Assembly (NCBI GenBank): GCA_001662425.1
Contig: BDDC01000035.1
Coordinates: forward strand, 81,002-145,001
Reading direction: 5' to 3'
DNA length: 64,000 bases
Source: Chlamydomonas sphaeroides
Taxonomy: Eukaryota > Chlorophyta > Chlorophyceae > Chlamydomonadales > Chlamydomonadaceae
Part shown: positions 22,907 through 35,237 of the stretch, in pieces
Layout of the letters: each line of letters opens with the position of its first letter
Position numbering within the stretch: position 1 is the first letter of the stretch
The notes under the pieces: generated by a model
Database searches by the model: none
Told to the model about the DNA's origin: nothing
What the model saw: the letters and a program-made list of their open reading frames with translations, nothing else
Translations under genes and position numbers: made by a program

Positions 22907-23220
22907 CTGGCGGCGGCGATGGGCCGGGCGGCGATGGGCCGGGCGGCGGAGGCGGAGGGGATGGTAGCGGCCGCCGCAAGCGGCTGCGACACAGCGAGAG
23001 CGGCAGCAGCGGCGGCGTGTGTTGAGATGTGCAGTCCTGCCGTTTCAGGCAGTCCGGGCGGCTAGGTCCGGCCCGTGGGAATGAGGGCACGGTTGTCGGT
23101 GTGCCCGAGACCCCTTGAGATACACCAGCTATGACCGCATAATGGCCGGCGATGTGCGTCTGGTCTGGGTGGCCTCTTTTTGGGGCGAGCCATGCACCCA
23201 TGCGCAGCTGGGGAGGTTTC
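22907..23220 (-). repeat. R1 dispersed repeat, long copy, minus orientation
   Basis: Inverted counterpart of 10163-10478. From right to left it has AAACCTCCCCAGCTGCGCAT, GCATGGCTCGCCCCAAAAAG, then the NotI-like GCGGCCGC region and GGCCCATCGCCGC units. Identity is high but with scattered substitutions. Confidence 0.85.
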
Positions 23221-23544
23221 CCCTGGTTCTTGTAGAATGCAGCCTGAGTTTTGGGATGCCGCGTTGAGGAGTGGCCTGTTCAAACTCCAAGCATGGCACG
23301 GCAGAGGACCGCAGCCCCTGTCACCCCGACCCCCTTGAGTTTATTTAAGCATGATGGAAGCGCGCCCCTCCGTGCCCCTCTGTCGGCTTCGCCCTACTTC
23401 GCCAAGCCCCGTCCGGACAAGTATGTCCCCATCAGATTGGAGAAAAGGGCACAGCCCCAATTCGTTATCTGTCTGGGGCCGCCAGCCGCCCCCCGACCGT
23501 CGGGGTTGCTGCCGTTTCAGGCAGCCTGGTTTCAGGCGTTGGAA

Positions 23545-23655
23545 CGCAGGCGCCCACCACGTTAACCAGCACAATACGTCACAGTGCCGGGACTTATCTG
23601 AGACGCGACCCCTGGTCCCTTAACCCTGACATGGCCGGGGCACGCTTGCGTCAAG
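23545..23655 (+). repeat. R3 dispersed repeat copy 1
   Basis: Shares GGCGCCCACCAC, GAGACGCGACCCCTGGTCCC and CTGACATGGCCGGGGCACGC with the copies at 24290, 24896, 46545 and 58255. Confidence 0.7.
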
Positions 23656-23871
23656 GAAATGGCTGTTCCCCCGAGCTCGGGCGGCCGCGGCCGCGGACGC
23701 GGACGCGGCCGCTCGGCCCCGGCCTGTGAGTGTGAGCGGCGGCGGCGCTGCCAGCGGAGGGCCCCCCCTTAGCATGCAATTCGGCGCTGTTGGCACTTCC
23801 GCGTCGTCCCCACTAACCGCGCAGGAATCCAAGCTGCCCCTGGATTACATACCGCCTCCTACGTTTACAAT

Positions 23872-23962
23872 CTAACCGGTCTAGTCCTAGAGTCCCTGGG
23901 CTGGCAGTAATGGCGGTTGTCTCAGGTACCTTTCACTGACTTCGACGCTGGTTCTTCAGTAA
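23872..23962 (+). repeat. R2 dispersed repeat copy 1
   Basis: CTAACCGGTCTAGTCCTAGA then GGCGGTTGTCTCAGGTACCT and TTCACTGACTTCGACGCTGG. The same order of blocks recurs at 45888-45975, and the right half at 40312-40367. Confidence 0.8.
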
Positions 23963-24289
23963 GAGGCCCCCACCCTTGCCCCTGCAGCCCTGCTGTCAGA
24001 GCTGGGGCAGCCACGGCCGATGTCAGAGCTGGGGCGGCCGCGGACGCCACCGCCGCCACCGCCTAGTCCCGACCTGCGTTGCCGCCCTCGTCGCCGCCGC
24101 CGCCCGACGCGCGGTGCGGCGGGCGCTTCAGGGCAGGCGGCCTTCCACCGTGCTCGCCACTTAGCCGGCAGACGGTCGCGTAGCGGATGTTCATATTGAT
24201 GCGTTGGCATTGCCGAAAAGGCCGTAGACTCCACCCCGTCGTCCATCTCCGTTCGCAAGCTCGTCAATTGGACAACTTGCCTTGAAGGC

Positions 24290-24425
24290 GGTGGGACGCA
24301 GGCGCCCACCACCCTCTCAACCACCACCCTTCTAGCTTGTAATAAACCAGCGCCATCCGTGCCGGCACTCGTCTATGACGTGACTCCCGATACGTTCACC
24401 CCGACATGGCCAGGGTACGCTTTCC
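24290..24425 (+). repeat. R3 dispersed repeat copy 2
   Basis: GGCGCCCACCACCCTCTCAA ... GTGCCGGCACTCGTC ... CCCCGACATGGCCAGGGTAC, with an inserted TAATAAACCAG-rich middle relative to the copy at 58255. Confidence 0.65.
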
Positions 24426-24894
24426 AGCGGCAGCTATCTCCTCAGTTGCCGCCCAGCCGCGTTTCTGTTTTCTTTGGAAGCCAGCCGCCCAGCTAGCAGG
24501 CAAGCTGCCAAGGCCCGCCGTAGCCGCTAGCCATGCATTCGGCATCACTGCGCTTTCTACTGCAGCAACAACAAGTGAAAAAGGCCAAACCTCCCGAGCA
24601 CAGGACACAGGAACTGGTCCGACTATAATCACGTTACAACGTTTGGCCGTTAGGACAGGGTCACCTCCGGGGTGATTGCGAGGGCTTCGCCACGTTTCCT
24701 ACGGAAAGGGGTAAGCCAACCCAGGGACGGACAAGGTTGCTTCATCCGGAATTGGATAAGGGGCGTAGCTCCCATCCAGCCTTTGTCAGGGGGCTGCCAG
24801 CCGCCCTCGCCATTCGGCCTAAGTAAGGCGTTTGACCCCACGTCCACGCCAGGCGCCCCCACCCTAGAAGTTCACGCTTTACCGTCCTTCGTAG

Positions 24895-24972
24895 GCCGGC
24901 ACTTGTCTCGGGCGCGACCTTGATCCCTTCGCCCGGACAAGGCTGGGGCACGCTTGCGTGCAAAGATATGGC
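24895..24972 (+). repeat. R3 dispersed repeat copy 3
   Basis: GCCGGCACTTGTCTCGGGCG ... CCCGGACAAGGCTGGGGCAC, preceded by sequence like that before copy 1. Confidence 0.6.
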
Positions 24973-25481
24973 TGGCACCCCGCTCACCGGCCTCTCGCTA
25001 GCACAAGCGTACAGCCGCCAACGCTTTGCCCTGGTGTTAGTGCAAAGACGGTGTGAATTTCCAGTACGGTAATGATAAGCTAGAACGAAATCAAAGAAGG
25101 AATATCTGTAACCTGCGAAAACGTGAATTCATCGATATGCCCGGTACGGTGTGCCCGTGAGCCGTGACGCACCCCCCGTCCACGTGTCCTTGCCTGTATT
25201 CTTCAAGTCTTGCACGCGCTGGCTTCGCTTCAGTTCAACCAAGAAGCTGGCCAGGCCTCCAACAAAACGCCACCGTGGGGGGAGGGGGGTCGGGGACCGG
25301 GCGAAGAGCGGCGGGTGGCACGCTCAGGGTGAACACGGCACCCTCACCAACTCGACGCGATTATGTATGCGTAAAGGTTGTTGTGCTCCCAAGATACAAC
25401 TGCACTGGATCCTTCACGCAACGAGCTCTTACACTCTGCCAGAATGGGCCGTATTGCGCAAGGAGTGCTACCAGCGGCGCC
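24973..25481. other. Upstream region of the GAF/TKL kinase gene
   Basis: Presumed promoter and 5' leader. No TATA-like or other element that I would assert. Confidence 0.4.
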
Positions 25482-28400
25482 ATGAGTTGCTTTGGCTGCT
25501 TTGGAAGCCAGACTGGCAAGGAGCCGGAGCAATTCGCGTTCCCTGCAGCGACAGCCCAGGTCGATGCGCCAAACGCACCCGTCGCATTGCAAACGACGGC
25601 CGCCGTTTTCAAGCCAGTGACGCATGATGTCAAGGAGCAAGCTGCTATCAGCGTCGAGCGGGCGTGCTCGCTCGTGCCAGCGCCATGGGCCGGGAGACGT
25701 GAGGTGCGGTTTACCCCGTGTCTGCTTCTGTTATGGCTGTAAAGCTTTCGTTAATCATGAGCACATGTGAAAACGCCGCCTTTTGCAGGAGCTGGCCACA
25801 CTTGCGCTCAGGCTGGCCGACGTTGCTGGGTCGTCATGGCTGGCGAGAGCGCAGAGCTGTGCGGAGCAGTTAGCAACTTCCCTGGACGCGTCGCTAGTCA
25901 GGTGCGACGCGCAAATGTGCAAAAAGTTGTGAGGAACTGAGTTTACAGACGAAGCCTCAGTCAGCCTTGTAACGAAGGTGCAGATGATAATTCGCAGCGA
26001 CATCCGGAGAAACTTCTGGGGCTTGCCCGGCGTGCCTTGACGCTACCCCTGCTCGGTCGCCCCTTGCAGCGTCTGGGCGTTCGCCAGCGACCGCTCCGCA
26101 GCCGTCGTGCTCGCGTCGGCAGGGCCGCTGCGCGCTCTCCAGTCACAGGGCTATACAGCAGCTATGGATGCCAACAGCAGTCTGACGCGGCTGGCGGCTG
26201 GCGGAGCTGCAACTGAGGTTCGTCGCCAGGGCAACCAAGCAGTGGTTCCCGCCCGGCCTCATAACCACCTATTCCAAACCTGCAGGCCGCGCCACAAACC
26301 TGGAGTGCTGGAGCCGGTGCTGCCGGAATGTCCTCAGCACCGCAGGACTGGCGGAACCTGGCAGCGGCGGTCGGTGTGCAGCACATAGCGTTGCTGCCGC
26401 TGCGGGCCAGCGGCTCCCTCGCCGGGGCGTTGCAGATCTGCCTCGGTGGCTTCAGCCCTCCAGCCACAGCGCAACACCCCCTGCTCAGCGGCAACGGCGC
26501 CCCGGCACCTGAGGCACTGGCCACCACTGCCGCGCTGCCGGCTCTCGCTGCCGCCGTGCCCAACTGGCTTCCGCACCACCTGACGGACCTGCTACTGCTG
26601 TCGCCCGTGGTGGCATCGGCGTGCGGCTTCAGCGTCGGCGTGGGCGCCGGAGCCGGGGGCGCTGGTGCCAGCAGCCGGCCGTCTGTGCAGCAGGTGCGGC
26701 CGGCGTGCGGCTCGGCGCGCCACAGATCCTTCGCCTCCAAATGTTGGCTGTGCGGTCGCCGTTTGCTCGCAGCACATGCTGCCGGCAGCGCGCAGGCACC
26801 CTCAATTGCCCGGCATGACGGGGCTTCACGGCCTGCAGGTGGCAATGCGTACATGCTGCCGCGCTGCTGGTATCTGCCCGTGCCTGCAGGTGGTGGTGGA
26901 CATGGTAACCTCGCTGCGGCGCTGCGAAACCATCAGCAAGCTCGTCAGCGCCGTCATCACAGGGCTGCACGAGCTGACGTACAGGTACGGCAACGGCGCG
27001 GACCCCTGGCACGGCAGCAAGGATGCAGCTGGGCCAGCCGGGCGCCTGCAACGCCTGCCGATCGTCGGCATGTGTCGTGCGCGAGAGCGCCGACATGGGA
27101 GCTGTCGTCGTTGTCAGGGTGTGCTGGCGACGGCCGGACACGGCACATGTGCCCTGCCCGTCTCTGATGCCCCCCAGGGTGACGTCCATGCATCTCGCGC
27201 CCACGCCCCTGCTGCTGCATCGAACGGGCGCCACGGGGGCCATATTTGCGGTACCGGCCAGCGGGACCGGCACGGCGGCGGCGCCTCGCGAGCCGGCGCT
27301 ACCGGCCGGGTCCGCACAGGGCGACGCCGAGCGGTGCGCTTGTCTGTGATGGGACGCAGCAGGGAGGGCTGGCTAGCTTGGGCTAGCTTGCATATGAAGG
27401 GCTGCGCCAGCAAGCTCTTAACTGCCCTCCGTGCTTGCTGCCTGGCAGCAGGCCCACAAAACCCAGCACCTTGGTGGCACCCGGCGGCGCCACCGGCGAC
27501 GGCGCCGGGGCTGCCGCAGAGGAGTCGCCGGCGCGCAGCCTCCGCGCGCACATAACGCACACCAATCATACGCTCCTGCTACAGGTGCGCACTTCTGCAA
27601 CTCTGGCCGCCCTTTGGCATAACAAGGGAAAAAACAAGGGGAACTGAGCGAACGTGCTGACTCTGCCACCCTTCTGCCGCTGCAGGTCGTAATGGGGGTG
27701 GAGAACAGCCGGTACCGGCGGCATTACGGTGGAGCCATAATTCCCAACTGCTCAGAGCACATGCAGGTGCGCTGCGGGGCGGGGTGCTTGTGGTCAGATA
27801 CCGGTAACGGCAGACGCTGCGGCTCGGAAGCAGACGCCAGAGCACGACATGCCAGGCGGGCCGGGTCAGGCCAAACATGTATCGGCACGCTTGAGAGCGT
27901 ACGGCACGGCACCTCGCGCTTGGCATGGAACGACATGCGGGGTTGTAGCTTCCGGCACGACACCGCATGCCCTGGCACTGCTGCTTGCAGCCGGGGCTGG
28001 ACAGGGGCCCGCTGCCAGCGTCCATCGCCCGCGGGGCCGGTTGCTGTGCTAGCGCAGCGCAAAGCCACCGTGCGGCTGGGCAGAGGGACGGCGCCCACAC
28101 TGGAGCTGCACGCCCGACGCCATGTCGCTGCACCGCAGGACGAGACCAACCGCGGCCGCGATGTCTCGCTGTGCCACCGGGTGGGCGTGTCGGACGTGGG
28201 CTCCCTCGTCCTGGCCGTCGGCATGCTGCCGCCGTCGTACGGCGGCGGCGGCGGCCCCAGCGGCACGCCGCTGATGGCGACGTACCTGACCAGCCGCGAG
28301 CCGCTGCCGGAGCCGCTGTTGGAGGCGGCACTGGCGGTGACGTCCGAGGCAATCAAGGTAGGAGGGCCGGAGGTAGGAGGGGCGCAGCGCCCCCAGCGGC

Positions 28401-31400
28401 CGTCGCTTTGGAAGCCGTGGTGCACAGAGGCGGCCAGAGGTGGCACAGTCCTCTTGGTGCGGTGTGGAGGGGCAGCTGTGAGTGGTCGGTCGGGCCTGGC
28501 GCCGACCGTTCTCCCCCCCCCGCCCGCCTGGCCCTGCCTATCCCTCGCAGCTCTCGCTGCCGCTGATGCACACTCTGTTCAGCCCGTCGCCACCAGCACT
28601 ACCACCGCCCGCGCCATCGCAGCTGCAGCCAGCGCCGCTGGGTGCAGGCCCGTCGCCCTCGGTGTCTGCGACGCTGCTGTACGCCTCGGCCACACTGCCG
28701 TCGCCCTCCAGCTCGACCTCGCAGAGCCCCTCGCCGCCGCTGGGCTTGGGCGCGCAGTCTTGCACAGCAGGCCAGCCCTCGCACCCGGCGGCGCCCGGCC
28801 CGAGGCAGGTGCCGGACCTGTCGGACGAGTGGGCGTCGCTGCACGACGTGCACCTCAACCCGGGCTCCGTGGCCGTGTCAACGACGTGCACCCCCAGGTA
28901 TGGGGCCCGAGCAGGCAAGGCCTGCTTCGCCGCTGGCTGGGGACACAAGCCCACCCTGCCGCGGATCTCAGGACGCGGCCATGAAGCACCGCCATCAAAG
29001 AGGCCCACTGACGCGCTGCTCTACTCGTGATATCGCGTGCCGAGTCCCCTTCGTTGTCACCCGTCGCGGGCGCTGCAAGCCTCTGCCCGCCACGCGCGCG
29101 CCGCAGGTCCTTTGTGCGCTCGACCACCAAAGACGCCGTTGGGCTTGGGGCCGCCGGCGCCAACACGGAAAAGCTGCCGCACGCCCAGTCGGCCGCGTCC
29201 CTGCCGACGGGCGCCATGCTGCCGACCGGGGCCGAGGATGGTGGGTTGTCTCAGCAGCCGCGCGCCGCCGCACGGCCAGCACATGCACGGGACGGCACCG
29301 CATCGCCCTTCGGGCCGCACTCAAGCCGTCGTGGTTGGCCGCTTGTGCGCCCGTCACCCCCGCAGGCACGGGCGGCAGCGGCGGCGGCCTGGCGGGGGCG
29401 CCGCCGCGGCGCGCCGCGCTGTCGTTCGTCATCGCGCCGGCATCCACGGCGGCGCCTCGCAGCAACCTGGGCATGATGGTCAGCAGCATCCGCTCCTCGC
29501 TGAACGCCGTGCTCAGCAGGCGCGCGGCGCTGGAGGCGTGAGTCGGGCGGGTCGGGGCCCACCGACGGGGCGCTGCGTGAGGCGAGCAGCGAGGGCCTGC
29601 CCGGCGAAGGCGCAGCCCTGCCGCGTCCCCTGCCTTGGGACCCAGTATCCTTCCGCCCCTGTGCGCCAATACTTGCAGCGAGGGGCTGCAGGACGACGTC
29701 AACGGCGTGGAGCTGCTGCGCCAGATCGGGCAGGGCGGGCAAGGGGTGAGCGGGCTGGGGTGGAGGCGGATACCGGTAGCGCTGACCCGCATGCGACTAG
29801 CCAGGCCCCTGCAGCCATGCAGCCGTGCGCTGCTCGTGGTGTGCAGTCCGACACGTAGTAGAAACAAGCCCTTAAGCTGCCGGCGGCGTTGAGCATGCCT
29901 GCGGCCGCAGGCCGCTTCCCCTGCTGCTTCTGCACCTGTTTGAGCCTGTGTTGCCTGTCGTACCACCGCTTCTCCTGCTCGCCCAGGTGGTGTTCTGCGG
30001 TACGCTGCACGGCTTGGAGGTGGCCATTAAGGTGGGGACACCGACCGGGAGAGAAGGGGCGTGGTTAGTGCCACGCGGCTCGTGCACGTTGACAGCCCTG
30101 ATGGCACGGGCGGGCCACGCAACCAGTTTCCTTCCCCCTTCCTCTCCCACGGGGGCGCTCGTGCGAGCACGCCGTGTTGAGCTGTCCCAGCCGCGACCGC
30201 GTCCATGTGCCCGTCCCCTTGGCCCTCCTGTCAGGTGGTGGGAACGGAGGAGGGCGCGGACGAGGTGTACGACATTGACGACGAGGGCGCCGCCATCAAG
30301 CTCAAGCGCGTGCTCAAGCGCGATGCCACCGAGCTGGCCGTGACCACCAGCATCAGCCACCCCATGTGGTGAGCCGTACACATACGCTCTGCTGCGCCAC
30401 GAACAGGACTTCGACATGCGTTGTATGTGCCGGTGTAGTACGTTGCAGCTGGGGAAGGGGGCTAGCCTCCGGTCCACCAGCTTCACGCGTGAGGGGAGTT
30501 GCGGCGCAGTGAGGGCTGTGCCGTGTGGCGGCAACGCCAGGGACGGTGGAAGGCCCAGTACGCCCAAGCCGCGGAGACCCGGGTCCGCCCCACCTCCCGC
30601 CGAGGTTCGCAACTAGTTCGTTACTCCCATGGTACATCCCCACCTCCCGCGCCGGGCCATGTCTCATCCATGCTGCCCCGCACCTGCCACCGCCCCGGCC
30701 CGCAGCGTGCAAGTGTTCTCCTACTTCGTGGATGTCATGGTGGTTGAGTACGTGGGCCAGCCCGACCGCTTCCGGCTGCTGCCCAAGCCGCGCGGCGGCG
30801 AGGGCAGCGGCTCGGACGGCGTCAGCGGGCCCAGCAACATGATCATTTGCATGGAGTACTGCGACGCGGGTGAGGGCGAGGGACCTCCTATCTGCCTGTC
30901 GCGCAGCGGCTCGGGGCCTCAATTGGATGCCGCCCTGAGCTCAACCAGCCTGTCGCGCAGCGGCCGGCGTCGCCGCCAGTAGCCCTTCCCTGATGCGCGG
31001 AAGCCTCGTCGTGGGGTCGAGCTTCGCCCTGGCTGCTTGCCCTTGCCGTGCGGCAGGCTCGCTCAAGCACGCCGTCAAGCGCGGCTGCTTCCGGTCTAAC
31101 GGCCCGCGGCCCAACATGCAGGCAAGGCCGAGCTGCTTTGCGGCTGTGAGGGATGGGGGTTGGGGGTGCGTGGCGGGGCCGGAATAGAGCGCCCGGGAGT
31201 CCAGCAGCAGCCCGACAGGCGCAAGGGCCTTTGCGGCCTTATGGCCGTGCGGCTGCGGCGCAGCGTCTTTAGGGCGGGGGCCAGGCAAGAGTCTTGGCGA
31301 GTGGTGCAGACTCGTTCTGGAAGACCCTCTTGCGGAGTTGGTGCTAGCCAGAGCCCACCCGGCCCCAGCGTCAGGAACTGGCCCAGCCTTGCTGAGTTGA

Positions 31401-33250
31401 TATCCTCTGCCCCAGGCGCTCTACACGACGTTGATGGAGATCGCGCTGGCGCTGCGGCACCTGCACGCGCTGCGGCTGGTGCACTGCGGTGAGGGGGGAG
31501 GAGGGGGCATGGCTGGGCGGGGGCCAGGGTTCGTGTGTCGTCGAGCCGCCTGGTCGCGTTGCGGCTGGTGCACTGCGGTGAGGGGGCGAGGAGGGGAGCA
31601 TGGGTGAAGGCAGGGCCACAATTGCATGCGGCTGCGGCACCCGCGCGCATTGCGGCTGGTGCACTGCAGTTAGGGGGGAGGAAGGGCATGCGTGACGGCG
31701 CCTGCAATTATGCACGCCTTCGGCGCCGTGGGCTGCCAAACCCCCACTCCCCTCCCTTCGTCACCGTGCCCTGTCCCTGCGTCTCGGCTCGATGCCGCAG
31801 ACCTCAAGCCCTCAAACATCCTGCACAAGAGCTCGCTGCGAGACCCTCGCGGCTGGGTGTCCAAGGTGTGCAGTCCTGCTTGATAGGCTTGCTAGCAAGG
31901 TCAACTGCGCGCCCGTCGCTACAGTGCGCGTGAACGACACTCGAATGCCAGGGCTTGCGTGCGTGCTTGGCGGCTGTGTCGTCGCCCGCTGGCGGCTTTG
32001 CGGTGTGCTTGCGGTACATATGAGCGAGGGTTGTCGAAGCTGGCATGTCACGGGCTGCTGTCCTGGCTCGCATCACGCCTGCCCTCCCATCCACCCGCCC
32101 TGGTCCCACGCCTGCATTACGGCCCTGCAGCTGTCCGATTTTGGTGAGCCGGGAGGGTCGTGAAGAACGGCTGCGCCGTAGCGCCGAGTCGGGCGTCGGC
32201 AGGTTGCATGCGGCGGGGGTGGGTTGGAACGGGGATGGGTCGATGGGGGTGGATGGCTTGGGTGGATGGCTTGGGTCGAGATGCGATTGCGCCGGTGCGC
32301 CTCCGCCTCGCCGAGCCCTGCGCCGCGCATCGCCTGCAGGCTGCTGCCGGCTGATGGCTGAGCCGGAGCCGGGGCACCGACCCACGTTCAACCTGGAGTA
32401 TGCGGTGGGCACGCCCTCCTTCATGGCGCCGGGTGAGCCCTGGGGCCTGCTGCGGAGCCGGGGGCGCAGCGGACGGCACGGGGCGGGGGCTCGCGTCGGG
32501 CTGGCGCAGGCGAGGGGTCTGCCGGCGCTGGGGCGCAGGCCAGAGGAGGCGCTCTCGCCGCCCACCGCCCCTTGTCGCTGCTCGTGCTCCGGCCCTCGCA
32601 GAGATGTTCTGCAAGGGTCACCCCTTGGACGCCGCAGTGGACATCTACAGCTTCGGTGAGGCCGCACACGTGCACGCACCTTGCTCTTGCCGCAGCTCCG
32701 CACCTGGCCGCCGCCGGCGCGCCGGCTCGCTCCAACCCCTACGGGGCGTGCGGACCGAGCCCAGGGCGACCGTGCTGGCCCCAACCGACCAACCCGATTC
32801 GATACGGATCTCAACTCCCGTACAGGCATCCTCATGTGGGAGGCCTACACGGGCGGCTCCGTGTACGACGGCGTGCCGCCCGACAAGCTGCCGTACCACG
32901 TGGTCAAGCGCGGGCTGCGGCCCGCCTTCCCGCCCGACACGCCGAGCGCCTATAGGTGGGCCTCGACCTCGCTCATGCGCCTGTGCTTGCCGGCATGCCC
33001 CGTGCTCCCGCCCCTGCGCTTCGCGCGAGCCAGCCCCCTTCCGTAGCTGCCGCGCCGCACTGTCCCTGGCCGGGCTGCGTCAGGCTGACAGCTGTGTGCC
33101 GCCGCCTGCCCGCCCATCCCCAGGTCGCTGGCGCAGGCATGCTGGGCCTCGGACCCGCGCACGCGGCCCACCGCGGCGGCGCTGGTGACTGTGATGCAGC
33201 GGCTGCTGGCGGCCTGCGCCCCACCGCAGCCGCCGGGGCCTGCGCCGTAG
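25482..33250 (+). CDS. GAF-domain TKL protein kinase
   Basis: Predicted signalling Ser/Thr or Tyr kinase with an N-terminal sensor. 24 exons: 25482-25703, 25789-25901, 26070-26217, 26346-26693, 26890-26984, 27178-27333, 27449-27584, 27686-27766, 28058-28357, 28551-28897, 29107-29240, 29366-29537, 29679-29745, 29987-30031, 30235-30368, 30706-30869, 31057-31121, 31416-31488, 31801-31865, 32131-32143, 32340-32432, 32602-32655, 32826-32955, 33124-33250. They total 1093 residues with every phase closed. Residues about 80-200 (VWAFASDRSAAVVL, GVQHIALLPLRASGSLAGAL) are GAF-like, and a second sensor-like stretch follows. The kinase (from about 755) has LRQIGQGGQGVVFCGTLHGL, VAIK, ELAVTTSISHP, LVHCDLKPSNIL (HCD instead of HRD), LSDFG, GTPSFMAPE, DIYSFGILMWEA and DPRTRPT. 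One intron is GC-AG. The exon at 28058 could instead begin at 28139 (in phase). Confidence 0.92.
31465..31695 (+). repeat. Triplicated ~90-bp exon/intron junction in kinase gene
   Basis: GCGGCTGGTGCACTGC followed by a donor-like sequence occurs at 31472 (true exon end), 31561 and 31652. Each is followed by a G-rich GAGG tract. Copy 2 keeps the same GTGAGG donor; copy 3 has changed it to GTTAGG. Spacing is 89 and 91 bp. Confidence 0.85.
32131..32143 (+). other. 13-nt micro-exon carrying the kinase DFG motif
   Basis: CTGTCCGATTTTG sits between a GCCCTGCAG acceptor and a GTGAGC donor. It codes L-S-D-F plus the first base of G. Both neighbouring exons fit its phase. Confidence 0.8.
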
Positions 33251-35237
33251 GGGCGCCGGCTGTACGCGCCTGCGCAACCACAGCCGCCAGTCGCAGCGGA
33301 GCTGGCCGGCGCCGCCAAAGCGCCACAGCTACTGGCGCCGTGCCTGCACAGCGCTGTCGGCCCATGCGTATGTGCGTTGGGGATTGGGGGCTATGAGAGA
33401 GTGGGGTGTTCGGAAGCACTTACGGCGCGCCGGTTTGACTTGTTGATGGTGGGGAACGGGAGAGTTCGGATGCCAATGGAATTCCTTAGGGGCGGGGACT
33501 CGGACGCTGCCTGTGCGTGACGGACACGGAAACGGACCTCAACTCTCCAGGCAGACGCCGGGGGGTTACTCCGCTGCAGGTCGCAGAGCGCCCTTGGGGA
33601 GGGCTGCGAGCGCTGGGCACGTCTTGATGGCCGCATGGCTGCAACGCCTGCTCACTGTGGTTTGCTCTTGACACGGCATTCTTAATTAGGCAGCGCCGAG
33701 CGTGCTGGGCGGATCGGCGTGCGACCGGTTTTGTTGGGCACGCCGCTCCCGACCCAAAGCGATCTAAGCAATTTCATCGGAATGTTCAATTGCTCCGCCA
33801 CCACTGCGAGCCACATGCTGGGTGTGTGGGGTTGCTGGTGCTTCGTGGTGGGCCAGAGAGAGTGGCGCTGGATCGTGCCGGACGGTTTGGAGGTTGCTTG
33901 CCGGCCGGCTGCGTCCTGCAACCCGTCCTGGTGTGAGCTCCTGGGCATTGCGATGGGGGCATGTTGATGGCTGGCGGACTAAGTGGTGGTGGAGGGACAC
34001 TGGGCGGGGCCTCGAGCCCGCAGGCGGTGCGCTGCCGGTTCTTGGGTTGCGCCTGTCGCGCAACTGGTGGTGCTTATGGTACCTTGCAGAGCCACAACCA
34101 GCCCATATGCCAGGGCGCCGGGGCGCCTTATACTCCTCAATAAATTGGGGCCATGTCCGACTGCAATGGGTACGCCCTGGTAACTTCAGGCCCCCCTGGT
34201 GGCGTGGGCCACCCTGCTGGGGCCTGTAACACGCACGAGCGGAAGCCATGTCCTCCATCACCGAGTGCCAGCGTATGACGCGCTGGACCGGAGCAGCGGC
34301 GGAGGCACGTCGCGTGGCGGCTCACCGCAGTGGCTGAACAGCAGCGCCAGGGCATTTGAATAGTTCAGATGTTCAGCTCTTTCATCTTGTGCTACCAATA
34401 CGGGAGGTCGGAGTCCAACCCAGCGTAGAGCGGTGCCCGGCATCGTGCTGTCGGTGGGTGAGCGCGGGTGAGCGCCGCCTGTCACCTGTGGCGGTTAGGC
34501 TAACAAAGCTCCAGCTGCACAGCTTGCCTGAGCACAGGCGGCACAGACAATGCTCTGCCACAAAAACAAGGTTGTCGCTGTACCGATCAAGTGAATCGGT
34601 TGGAACAGGCTGAGGACTTGACACGTGACAGATTGCTTGCCGGCCCTCGTAGCGCCAGAACGTGCGTCATATGCTGGAGATGCATAGTACTTCACGCAGT
34701 GCTGTAGGTTATAGGTTGCAGAGGTTGGCAGGGGCTGCTGCTAGTCAGGGTTGCTAAACCTGGTGACGCGTGCGCAAATGTCTTCTATTCTGATCAGTTT
34801 GATGTGTTGAAGGAAAGGATGCTTACGAGCAGACACTCGGTTACTGAGCAGCCTGAGCATCCGCTACCCCTGACAGCCTCTACCCCTGCCCACCTCGCAA
34901 ACGCCAACAACAATCCCGGCCCCCCTCTGGGCAGCACCCCGTCATTCTGGTCCTCGTTGCTAAGCCACGACATCCCGCTCCTTGCGCTCGCCGGACTCAA
35001 GCCGGAACGTGCCGCCCAGCACCCTCACAGCTACACCGGCTGCCGCCGCGGCGCCCCTCCCTTCATTGAAGGCTGCGTTTAGAGCGCACTGTTGAGCTTG
35101 TCGGTCCTGCAGCCACGACAACCGGGGCACCCGAACGGCATTAGCCACATGACATCCCGGGTAGGCACGCCCGTGCCCTCAGCATCGCACCCGCTGGGAC
35201 GAGCCGCGTGCCCCACCGTACCGTCCTAACGCAAGAC
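33251..35237. other. Convergent intergenic region, kinase 3' end and RAP-like gene 3' end
   Basis: Convergent gene ends. Open frames in the Trp/Gly-rich part (33822-34229) have no family features and probably lie in 3' UTR. Confidence 0.45.
34225..34229 (+). terminator. Possible TGTAA poly(A) signal of kinase gene
   Basis: First TGTAA I see downstream of the kinase stop, about 975 nt away. Confidence 0.35.
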
